The translations under genes and the position numbers were made by a program. A stretch of DNA of 64,000 bases from the NCBI GenBank assembly GCA_963573385.1, contig CAUYLG010005311.1:62001-126000 (forward strand). The letters run 5' to 3'. The DNA is from Cacajao melanocephalus. Lineage: Eukaryota; Chordata; Mammalia; Primates; Pitheciidae. This document shows, piece by piece, positions 54,230 to 64,000 of the stretch. Every line of letters starts with the position of its first letter. Position 1 is the stretch's first letter. The notes under the pieces are model-generated. The model worked only from the letters and a program-made list of their open reading frames with translations, was not told where the DNA came from and did not search any database.

Positions 54230-54840
54230 AATGATTGGGTATTCAAAAGTGTAAATGACCAAGCAAGGGCTACTAGACAAGGTGAAATTCAAGCAGAGAA
54301 CTACATGAAGTGCATGATAGAGCCATCTGAAAATCTAGGGGGAAAGCATTGGAGCAGAGGAAATAGCAAACACGGAAGTCCTAGTGTGTAAATAAGATTG
54401 GTGTGCTCAGGAAAAGCAGTAGGGCTGAAGTGCAAGGGGCTGGGGTGGAGGGGAGGGGTGGCCACAAAGCTGCTGGCAGTTCACACAGGGCCTGGCAGAT
54501 GAAATTTCACTCTTAAGAGTCTGGAACCTTATTTTACCTGTTACCTTCAGCCAAAAGAGAGGTTCATGCACATAAGTGACATCAATGATTTATATTTTTA
54601 AAAGCCCACTGGCTGCTGTGTAGAGAACATCCTGAAGAGGAAGAAGGAACAGAGGTAAGGACTACAGTGAGGAGATCATTATGAAAGTCCAGGGAAGAAC
54701 GGTGGTTTGAACTAGACTGTGAGTGTTCAAGGGTTGGTCTGCGGATACAGCATGAGTGTCATGTTGACAGGACTTGGCTAAAGCATTGACAATAGAGCGA
54801 CAGTGAACAAGAAAAATCAGTGAATCAGTGATTCCAGGTT
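54230..54840 (+). mobile_element. L2 3' part
   Basis: AAGGTGAAATTCAAGCAGAGAAC, CATTGGAGCAGAGGAAATAGC, AGCCCACTGGCTGCTGTGTAGAGAA, GGTGGTTTGAACTAG and TGACAGGACTTGGCTAAAGC fall in the same order as other L2-like copies here. Confidence 0.72.
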
Positions 54841-57800
54841 TGCCATGTATTGGAATGGGGCATGAAGAAAACCCTTCGGCAGAAGCTAATGCTGTCTACT
54901 TATCTAGGCTGCCCCCAGCAGTGCCCTTTCTCTCCTGATGTCCACTCAGATCTGCCCAGTTCTTCTTCACTAACCTATCTGCTGGGCTTTCTCAAAATTG
55001 CCAGTTCTCCAGGTAGGTCACATTTGGCCTCTGTCCCCTATAATTCCATGATTAGAACTCAGGTTTAAAGTAAAGAGATGATAGTATAGAAAAAAATAGC
55101 CTGGAAGCCCCAAAATGGTCAACGCAGCTCAGCATGTAGGGAGTACTCCCAAAGTTGACCAAAGGGAACAATCAATCAGAAGACATAAACTATCTGCTAT
55201 GCGTCTTACCCTGGTTTTGAAACCATAGAAAATTTAACAAAAGTTCTAAAGCTTAACCACCCAGAAATTAAAATGTAGTTGAAAAACAAAACGGCATGAA
55301 TAGCACAATTACAAACAAAATAAAATCTCATAATGATATCATTATGGCTGTATCCTAAAAATATAAGAAGAATTCACTACAGAAAAAGGTATATGAGTTC
55401 TTATCTGACAGTACCCAACACAGTGACTGGTACACAGTACCTTCCATGGTTTAAAAACAATTTATCAATGAATTACTTAGTTAATTTATTAATAGAACTG
55501 AAATAGTTGGGATTGGCATTATATAAGAGAGAAACTTGAGAAAAAAACATTAAATTTATTCTGCAAGTTATTTGTGCAAAAAAATATACAAAATAGGCCA
55601 ACTATTGGAACAGTGATAAGTCTGGGAAAATACCATCATGCTATTTAGTTAAAGAAATAATACATAGGAACCATTCTTGCCCTTTCTTTTTATATGCTGT
55701 CTCATCAATATACAAAGTTTTATCTTTGCTATCATGAGATAAATTTTCCATGAAAGGAGAACAAGGCCTCTCTGAATTTCCATAAGCAGCATGACTGTCG
55801 CCTCTCCACGTACTAAGCCTTGCTGCCACCCATCCCAGAGAAGCCTGTGTCTAGCTGCTGATACTCTCAGGCAGGTAAAGAGAAGTCAGTTCTCCTGAGT
55901 CTCCCTGTGAGCCTGTAAAGCTGGTTGGCAATTCTATCTGGTTGCCAATTTTGAATATTAAAAGGCATCTGAGATAATAGCAGACCACTTATTTCCTGGA
56001 GAAGGATTAGTCCCCGCTTTGACCCTTGGTAGCTCTTCTATTGCCTAAAAGACAAAAGCCACAGCAATTTACCAAATTGTCAACTTCCACTCTAAGCTGA
56101 CTTTATCTTTGCCCTTAACTTTAAATCAAATAACAAAGGAAATGGACCGCAAATGGATTGGTTTAAAGGTGAATCCCAGACGCAAAACGGCCTAGCTGAC
56201 AAGAAAAATTCACCCACATAATCTCCGCCACATTACACATTACGATTTTTAAGTAGAGTCACTGTCACTTATGCAAACAGTAGTTTCTTTTCGACAGTTT
56301 CCACCAAAAGGCAGGGTATTCTCCACGTTTCTTTGCATTTGTCCTATTATACATTAGGAAGGCTGCCAATATTAATTGATTGAGAAGAAAGACTTCCTTG
56401 CCTGTTTTCATTCCGTCAAAAGGAGTGACTTACCTCCAATTTTTCAGTATAAGGAGAGACCCCAAACAGTGCCATTGCCAGAGACTCATTAGCCAGCCTC
56501 ACATTCTACCCCGCTCACAGGGTTAGAATCAAAATTTAATTCCCACAGTACATCTAAGCAGTTTGGAGAAATTCACTGGTTTATTACAAGGAATGCAAAA
56601 AGCTGAAGAAAATACTTTTCACACATCAGATGGACAACTTTAAATTTCTCTGGATGACCACCACACGAAAACTTACCTTTCAGATGACTGAAGACGACCT
56701 TATTCTCCCTTCTTTATCTGCTAGGACAGATACTTTAGTCAGCCATCTTCTCTCCAATCAACCCCACCCTAAAATTATCATTAGGAAATACATCAGAGAG
56801 CACCCCTTCATTCATGAGAAAATCCAGCTGCAATCTCCTCAGGCATTTTAAGGTATGAGTCTTTGGTGAGATATTCTTTTTCCTTCTTTACGGTTGAAAG
56901 TTAGAAAAGCTGTGGGCCTACATACACAGAGGCCTCTCCAAGCAGTCAGACCATATTCCAGTTTGGTGAGAAAGCCTTTGATTAAGGCAGCTTTCTCTTC
57001 ACCGACTGTGACAGGCCCAGGAAGATGTCTGCCTTGCTAGAATGATTAACTGGCTGTGAGAAGGAGTTCTAGTATTAGAGCAGAGCTGGCTTCTCTGTAC
57101 TAGCTTCTCAGATCAGAGAAAGAAAGGATATGGGAAACTGACCCCAAAGAGAAAAAAGTCAAGTTCATACATTTTCACAGTGATCATTCTAGCACTCAGG
57201 TCCCTGCTTAGAAACACACAAACATTCACTTACACAATACTCCCACACTCTCCACCTACATACAGGTTTGATATTAGATGCAATACAAAGGTTGCAAGTT
57301 CTCCAAAATGAGACATGCTTTTAAAAACTGGTTGCAAAAAACTGCACCTATTTTTTTCAATGACACAAAATCACCCTAAGACGTATGTTAGCACACAGTG
57401 TGCTTACTGTTAAAGGACAATTATACAGAACAAGATGAGAACACAGAAGTTGATTTTATTCTGATATTATCACTAGCAATATGGGAGAACGCACAGACCA
57501 CTTCTGAATGCTCACCTCCACTGAAACAAAAGGTGGAGTGGTGTTTAAGGATACGGGTGAACTAGTGAAAAATACTGGAGAATATTCATGGGGAGGCCAA
57601 TCAATGAAATGCGTCCGGTACATGGAATTATTCCTGACTTTGCAAATGCTTTTCTCTGTGACTAGGTCATCTGCGTTTGCTAATTGTTACCTATAGAAGT
57701 TAGGGTCCTACCCTCCCACAGAGACTGGAAGACAGGAACACTATTTCCAGTTATTTCAAAGGGATGATTCCCAGGTCCCCTTGACAAAGACCTTTCGTGG

Positions 57801-58537
57801 ATTGTAAACTTGCAAAAGGCTAGGAGAAGATTTACATATCAACGGGACATAGAAAGTATTTACAATTGCATGTTTTCTAACATATGAAATTTCTGCTCTA
57901 GGAAACTGAGGTCAGAGACCTAGAGTCAGGAGAAAACCTTTCTGAAGTTTAGTCAAGCAGAAGGGAATCTTAAAGCAGTCTTGCTTATTACTCACTCCCA
58001 GCTGTTCCTCAAAGAGCTGTCTCCCTGCCCGTGCCTCCACTTCCCTCAGAAAGACAGAAAACACTTAAGACGATCCAGTTTAGGTCATACTCCCTTACTA
58101 TCTTCCCACTGCCCTACAAGTTGTGTCAGCATGCCCTTAACACCCTTTACCGCTCTACATTCTGGAACTTTTTATCTTCGTTTTGCGAATGTCATCTTCA
58201 GTTCAGTAATACGATACTTAGCAAAATTTATAAACGTTTTTCCAGCCTATTATAAAAACAAAAAAAAAAACAAAATCTGTGGCTGCCAAACTACAACTGG
58301 CCACATGGATAAGATCTGGAAATTTCAGCAGCCTCAGAAATAAAATTACCTAGTTTTTAAAGGGCAAATTTTAAGAATCACTGTTTGTAACTTTAAACAT
58401 AATTAGTTAGCCAAGGTAGTACGTAGTTTGCCAAATGAAAAAACAAAATCATTGACACCAGCAATTAAGTTTTAGATTTGAATTGAATTTGGTTTTATTG
58501 AGAAAACAGATGATACTTCAGGTTTTAGGTTCAATCT

Positions 58538-58559
58538 GTCTATCTACATATAGATAGAC
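58538..58559. repeat. Hairpin, 9-bp stem
   Basis: GTCTATCTA and TAGATAGAC form a perfect inverted repeat around CATA, next to the TA/GA tract. Confidence 0.85.
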
Positions 58560-58582
58560 TGATACAAATATATAGATCTTTA

Positions 58583-58596
58583 ACTATATATACATA

Positions 58597-58636
<40 letters not shown>

Positions 58637-58637
58637 A
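58583..58637 (+). repeat. (TA)n then (GA)n microsatellite
   Basis: An imperfect TATATACA tract is followed by about nine GA units. The two parts adjoin without a spacer. Confidence 0.92.
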
Positions 58638-59714
58638 TTGCTGCCTGTGTCAGTTACAATGGTAGATTCTTTCACACAGAATCACATATATTTCATGATT
58701 CTTTTGTTCCCTTTTCCCTTCCTTACCTTCTCTGGTTCCTTTCAGAGTATTCAGGTCTCTCCCTAATCCAAGTTTTGATGGTTTGTACATACTTTGGTGT
58801 AAAGTTAAGTTAAACACACGCTTTTCTTAGAGGCACTTTCATCAAATCCATTTGTCCGAGTACTGATACGACAGGCTTTGTCCTTACTGAAAACAGTACC
58901 CACTATTCAACCAAAAATAGTTTAAAATAAATAAATAATGGTCCTCCCAGACCACACCCCATGAGTACCTTCTCCTCACTCCCACATACTCCCACCTTTA
59001 ACTTAACTTTCTTAGCTTCGCTTCACGGCCATTTCTAGAGGTTAGCTTCTTTGATTCCTTAAGGTTACATTGATATCATAACCCAACCCTAGACAGATGA
59101 CTTCCTGAGGGCTCAGGGTCTTGAGGGGGACTGAACTCTGTCCATGGGCCTACAGTTCTTTCTGTTCCCCACCATTTTGGCCATCTGAGTGCTAATGTTC
59201 ATCGAATCCCAGCCCTTTGTTGCTAAACCTATGCGTTGCTGAGGGCAGCCTGGTGAATGTGTGGCCACCTAAGACAAAACTAAAGCAAACTTCTCTGGAG
59301 GAGTGGAGGAGTTATGATCATTTAAGTGCCAGTGGAAAGTTTGGGTCATCCTAATATTCATTTGAAAGAGTTTCAAGGGGTTACAAATCCAGAGACATTT
59401 TAAGAGAACTTCAAAACTCTGTTAAGTCATTTTTTTGACACTGTTTGACTAAAAATAACTATTATTAGACTTTGGGAATTTATCGTTGACTCAAAAATAG
59501 TTAAATGTATCAAAATTGACAAGATTGTCAAGGGAACAGACTCAGAAGAATACATTGTAAGGAAGCCATTTCTCCATAGGCCCTGTTTGAATGAAAATAG
59601 CTTTCACTAAATCATGTATCAGCACTGTTCTTTCCTCTTAAATAGCCAGCAGGAGGCTCAGGAAAAAAAAATTGTTAATTGGGTATCAGTAGGTTTTAGG
59701 TTTTGAATTCAGTT

Positions 59715-59950
59715 CAGTGTTTTTGAACGCCTACCCCAGGAGAGCATCGTGCTAAGGAATACGGGAGGAACAAAACACAATCCTTCCTGCATAAGCTCTA
59801 ACACAATGAATAAAAACAGGATTGTAATAACCATAGTGAAGAACAGAAAGGATTAAAAGGCATGAAAGTGACAATCAGGTGACATGGGGCTCAGAAAATT
59901 GAGACTTTAGGAGTAAGAAAAGCCTTACGAAGAAGCAGGACTTAGGTTAG
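59715..59950 (+). mobile_element. L2-like fragment
   Basis: TTTTTGAACGCCTACCCCAGG, CATCGTGCTAAGGAATACGGG and CAATCCTTCCTGCATAAGCTC, then GGAGTAAGAAAAGCC, follow L2 3' sequence with divergence. Confidence 0.6.
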
Positions 59951-60384
59951 ACTTCAAGGAAAACGCTGGTGTCTGATTCACAGAGAGCACACGTGGAATT
60001 TCCTTAGAGAGTCAGAAGCGTCCCTAAAACCATGTCAAGACTCCACCTTGAACACTCAGTCCAAACACAATTAACCTGAGCCTCTGGAGACACACAGACT
60101 AACTGGGGAGGCATTCATGAATTAGCCGTTTGTCACAAATTGTTATGGTCAACAGAATTGTTGTTAAAGCAGCAATGACAGAAACAGAATCTGGGTGCTG
60201 AAGGAACACTCACCAAGATCTTTTGGGGCCATCTATCATATTTGCAGCTATTCTTCAATAATTTCCACAAGGAAAATTTACTGTTTAAAAACTGCATAGA
60301 CTACAGTACTTGGAATGCACCGGAAGATCTATTCAGCGGAGCCATAATAAAAATGATGGACCATGATCTAGATGGCGAGGTCAT
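59951..60384. other. Unassigned sequence
   Basis: No feature is recognised. Confidence 0.4.
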
Positions 60385-60628
60385 GGGTCACAAACCACAG
60401 CCTGCGGGCCACATCTGCCTAAGACTCCTTTTGGTAAAGTCAGCTAAAAATGGTTTAGGCATTGTTCAAATGTTGTTAAAAACAAAAATTAAAACTAAAC
60501 CGAACCAAAAAGAAAAAAAAAACAGAAGATACATAACGGGGAGATTATGTGTGGCCATCAAAGCCTAAAATATTTACTGTCTGACCCTGGTCCTTGACAG
60601 AAAACATTTGCCGACCCTGGTCTGGATG
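60385..60628 (+). mobile_element. Nonautonomous DNA-transposon-like fragment
   Basis: The left end GGGTCACAAACCACAGCCTGCGGGCC and right end AAACATTTGCCGACCCTGG form imperfect inverted ends. The body has AAAGCCTAAAATATTTACTG, typical of a widespread human short DNA transposon. Its middle (60480-60535) is A-rich and altered. I cannot fix the family. Confidence 0.55.
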
Positions 60629-61359
60629 ATGAATACCTGAGGTTTGATACTGGAGAGAGCCCCAGTGATTTTGTGTTTACATACTAGTATTAAGATATTT
60701 AAAACCAGTAGTGCTAAATGCCCTCAAATGCATCTCTACGTGGTCTTAACTGAACACACTCCAAATGGTACAGGTGGAAACACTGAGGCAGAGAAAGAAA
60801 AGGATAAGAATGTACAATAAAAGTGAGATCTGCAAACCTAAATTCTTTTCTTCTAACATCTAGATGAGGCATGCTGATGATAGTTCACTTGTTTAACAAG
60901 CATGTATTAAGACCATATACGTTTGTGTATTTGGAGAAGACTCAGTATTGTTTTAAGGGGTATAACACAGAAAACAGTAGCCCCTTTGAAACATATAATC
61001 TACATGAACAAACTCCCAGAAAACTACACGCCTAAGACAACAACAGAACACACGTTTAAAAGGGAAAAGGCAACAAAAAGTCAGAGAGTGGTTGCTGCCA
61101 GATGGACCATGCAGTGCCAGCTCACTGAAGGGCAACAAACTTGAGCTGTCTTGAGCAAAATCATGTTACATATTAGGAGAAGAAAAAGATTTCCAAAATG
61201 AGGCAACAAGGACAAGAGGCAGGTATTAAGTGGGAAAAAGCCAAGAACCAATTTTGGAAGTAGCAAGAGGCAAATTGAAATTGTAAAAAGTCAAGCGACC
61301 CTATACAGAGCAGATCAAAAGAGAACCTGTGGGGAAGCCGTTTAAATGGTTTGGAACAT
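60629..61359. other. Unassigned sequence
   Basis: A weak MIR-like segment (CAGGTGGAAACACTGAGGCAGAG, near 60770) is the only hint. No gene is seen. Confidence 0.4.
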
Positions 61360-61657
61360 TTTTTGTTGTTTGTTTTCTGAAACGGAGTTTCGCTTCTGTT
61401 GCCCAGCCTGGAGTGCAATGGTGTGATCTTGCTCACCACAACCTCCGCCTCCCGGGTTCAAGTGATTCTGCTGCCAGCCTCCTGAGTAACTGGGATTACA
61501 AGCATGCACCACCATGCCTTGTTAATTTTGTATTTTTTAACAGAGATGGGGTTTCTCCATGTTGGTCAGGCTGGTCTCAAACTCCCGACCTCAGATGATC
61601 CACCCGCCTCGGCTTTCCAAAGTGCTGGGATTGTAGGCATGAACCACCGCGCCCAGC
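61360..61657 (-). mobile_element. AluS-like element
   Basis: An almost full-length Alu in reverse complement runs from a T-rich tail (TTTTTTGTTGTTTGTTTTC) through GGAGTTTCGCTTCTGTTGCCC to ACCACCGCGCCCAGC. The 89-codon open frame across it (61329-61598) is Alu translation. Confidence 0.95.
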
Positions 61658-61737
61658 AAAAATTTTTTTTTTTTAATTAAAACTTGATTTCTGGTTGTTA
61701 ATACTACTACTAACAGTAGTAATCATATGAGGTGAAG

Positions 61738-62005
61738 CATGTCTATTAAGGATGTCTATTAACTCATGCAATGCTTATAGTAATCCTGTGCGGTACAAAA
61801 TATGAAGTATTAACATCTTTATACATAAGACCCTGATGATCAGACAGGAGAAGTAAATGCAGAGGACACGAGGTACAAAATATGAAGTGTTAATAACATC
61901 TCTATATTAGACGAGCAGACAGGGGAAATAAATGCAGGGGATACATGCAGATTTCCTTAGCTCTAAAGTGAACGCTCTTAGCTACTCTGCTGTAACATCT
62001 CCTGA
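61738..62005 (-). mobile_element. MIR with internal tandem duplication
   Basis: TATTAACTCATGCAATGCTT and, at the far end, CTCTTAGCTACTCTGCTGTAAC are the two outer ends of a MIR in reverse complement. The core between them is present twice, at about 61792-61871 and 61872-61945. Both copies start GGTACAAAATATGAAGT. Confidence 0.7.
61792..61945 (+). repeat. 80-bp tandem duplication in MIR
   Basis: Both units have GGTACAAAATATGAAGT, ACATC and CAGACAGG, then AAATGCAG. They differ by point changes and small indels, so the duplication is not recent. Confidence 0.85.
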
Positions 62006-64000
62006 ACAAAGGGGACTTGGCAATAGACGACAAAAATAGAGTAGAAACAGCAAGCCTTATAAGGAAAAAAATATCGCCAACAATAGTTTTGGGGCCTCTT
62101 CTTCAAGCTCATAGTGCGTGCCTGGAAAGGGAGTTTGTGATAAGCATCCATTCTGAGAGTCAGGCTAGATGCCTATGAGAAAACTGAATTGTAATTCCTA
62201 ATCAAGAAATAGAAGAAAAAAGTTACTAAACCTCTTATCACAAAATGAGACATTTGTAAAAGCCATAGACTTTCTGTTTCCCCAAATAAAAAAGGCAGAA
62301 AGCAATGTATGCATAGAATTCTGTATTTCCATGTGTCAGTCATTATTCTAATCCCTGCCATATGCATTTACTTGTATCGTTTGCCTTTATTTCTGAGATA
62401 TAAGAAAAGGGAATATTTCATGAAACAAATAAAATGTAACTATCAGTCAAGGCTTTAGACAAATATTTTAGTACCAGAATGTGTAGAGCATGTATTTTGA
62501 TGTTTCTAAATTACCATACGCTTTTATTGTAAACAGGAACTGCTTCATTTGTTGAATGGGAATGATACATTACGTTGACTGTTTCTGACATTGTACTGAG
62601 TCTGCAATTTAAAGAGAAAATGTAAACTCTATAATATTTCCAACCTTGACTATCCTGTTTCAGAGATATAAGCTGTTTGCATTTTACCACCTTCTGTTAC
62701 TATACAGTCTTTGTAAATACATTTCAATTACCAATGGGCACAATCAAAAAGTAAATAATTTCTTCCCATCCATGAACATTGAGTAATAAAGTTTAAAAAA
62801 AAAACCTCCCCATGTTGCTAAATGGCAGAGAAAAATATTGCTGGGATCATAAATGCATAACATTCCTAGTTTTTATCGGTGAGTGCAAACCATCTTATTT
62901 TAAAAGCTTGAAAGCAATCCTTCACGCAACTGAATCTTGGCTGGGGTTCTGTGGGATGATGCGGCAAAGGCTGTAATGAACGACTCCGACATCCCAGAAC
63001 TGTGTCTGCCTGACAGAGCAATGTATACAAACCCGTTCTTGGCTTTCACTGGGCTGCACCAAGTGTACAATTCTCCAGTGAGCCCAGTAGTCAGAATCTG
63101 TCAATTACAAAGAAATGGCTGGCGGACTGAATGAATATTTGTGTGTAATTATCACAGCATCCACCAGCAGCAAAGACTCCGGAATAGTGCACACTAAGGT
63201 TAGGGTCCTTTCCCTGAATAAAACACCCATCCTTACACTGTGTGATACCAATGCCTAATAGAGGTGATGAAGCAAGATGCAGGCAATTTATTTTCCCAGC
63301 CACATGTGACCCAAGACGTTACTCATCACTGAGCAACAACTGCTTTTGCCAAAAGCATTATTTTCAAAAATTTAAGACAGTCCCAGCTTTCTTCTGGTGA
63401 TCCTAGAGCCCCTTTCTCCTCTAGCTTTATAGTACAAAAACAATAGTCAGGGCATGCTTTTAAACAGTTGTGGACTGTAGAGCCATGAACTTTTCTAGAG
63501 TCCCTTTCCTCATGGGCAAAAATGGTGGAGTTGATAGATATCCTGTTTCAGATATTTATAATGTTGTTACACTGATACTTTCAGTAAAACCTTCAGAGGG
63601 GTAGCTCTCAAACTTGATCACTTTGTGAATGCATTGTAGGCGGCACCAGCAATCCAATTTCTTTGTATCAACCCCTTACGTTTTTGAAAGAAGAGAGTCA
63701 AAACAGTATTATCACCTTTTCTGCACAGTGATGCGGATCTTTCCTGAGCAACAATCCTTCTAAAACAGCATCTTTTCAACTTATTATGAAGTCAGACACT
63801 CCTTTGAAAAATCTGAAAAAGAGCCATATGCTCTTGCCAGAAAAAAAAAATTTAAGAAATATTACAATACGCACATATGCACACACACATAGCCCTACCT
63901 ACACAAGACAACTTCATTGGCGTGTGACTTATACAGTCGCAGGGTCTCTTGCTCAGAAGGTTGCCATGCTTGTTTTAATACTCTGCTGTTGCCATCTTGA
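62006..64000. other. Unassigned right end of the window
   Basis: No gene or repeat family is recognised. 62880-63330 is less AT-rich and of higher complexity, with short overlapping frames on both strands. An AATAAA followed by A10 lies at about 62786-62802. The last bases may belong to an old repeat continuing beyond the window. Confidence 0.4.

Larger units (their letters stand above)
54845..59714. other. Long unassigned interval
   Basis: Nearly 5 kb without a gene or clear repeat. Exceptions are a short L2-like tail (about 55405-55480, minus), an 18-bp palindrome at 55329-55346 (CATAATGATATCATTATG) and a TA/GA tract at 58538-58637. Open frames of up to 120 codons (57981-58343) have no family features. 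This is the most likely stretch to hold unique regulatory DNA. Confidence 0.4.

Noticed and set aside
55329..55346. 18-bp perfect palindrome as an operator site
   Set aside because: In AT-rich DNA such palindromes occur by chance, and no gene is nearby.
57981..58343. 120-codon frame, plus
   Set aside because: No similarity to a known protein is apparent, and the end runs into A-rich DNA; length is within chance for an AT-poor patch.
61329..61598. 89-codon frame with a protein-like ending
   Set aside because: It is a classic Alu-derived peptide from an antisense Alu.
62922..63303. Several frames of 60-70 codons on both strands
   Set aside because: They overlap, lack recognisable domains and have no splice-site context; kept only as a finding about the block.

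Overview
This is primate, almost certainly human, nuclear DNA from a gene-poor interval. The evidence is a set of Alu elements of J and S type plus one with AluSc-like diagnostic positions, primate-type and older L1 copies, MIR, L2, MaLR LTRs and ERV1-type LTRs. The base composition is AT-rich with few CpGs. I found no host protein-coding exon, tRNA, rRNA or snRNA gene, CRISPR array or bacterial feature. The longest open frames are translations of Alu, L1, LTR or CA/TG repeats. By hand tally about 45% of the window is recognisable transposon sequence. The rest looks like unique intergenic or intronic DNA, or repeats too old to recognise by eye. Subfamily names are best guesses because no database search was possible.

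Layout. 1-6085: a primate-type L1 on the minus strand, running past the left edge, with decayed ORF2, ORF1 and a long 5' region. 6090-7330: an Alu stub, then an older L1M on the plus strand. 7370-10090: two MIRs and a MER5A-like hAT element. 10290-11990: an L1M split by a solitary LTR. 12585-14115: an L2 split by a MaLR-like LTR. 15181-15417: a tandem duplication. 16752-18760: an old L1 3' end plus two Alus. 20300-20975: an ERV1-type LTR. 22030-24740: several L1M and L2 pieces out of order. 26100-27720: MIR, MLT1 with a 37-A tract, and another ERV1-type LTR. 28286-28376: a TG microsatellite. 30008-30463: an L1 3' end. 31950-36700: an L3/CR1 remnant, then a decayed minus-strand L1M carrying a later L1MB. 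36808-37935: MLT1 and an ERV1-type LTR. 38250-39895: a possible CR1-like remnant, then a MIR split cleanly by a MaLR LTR. 42980-54840: scattered MIR, L2 and Alu copies, including an Alu with a 5' inversion. 54845-64000: mostly unassigned, with an L2, a DNA-transposon fragment, one Alu and a MIR with an internal duplication.

The elements form no pathway. The window is a layered record of insertions: L2, MIR and L3/CR1 lie at the bottom, then L1M and MaLR or ERV LTRs, then primate L1 and Alu. Several nested insertions can be read at base level from target-site duplications (TSDs). I found no convincing new biological system. The best second-look items are the inverted Alu at 53918-54115, the LTR of unknown family at 10888-11566, the MIR and LTR nest at 39317-39763, two local tandem duplications (15181-15417 and 61792-61945), and a less AT-rich unassigned block near 62880-63330.
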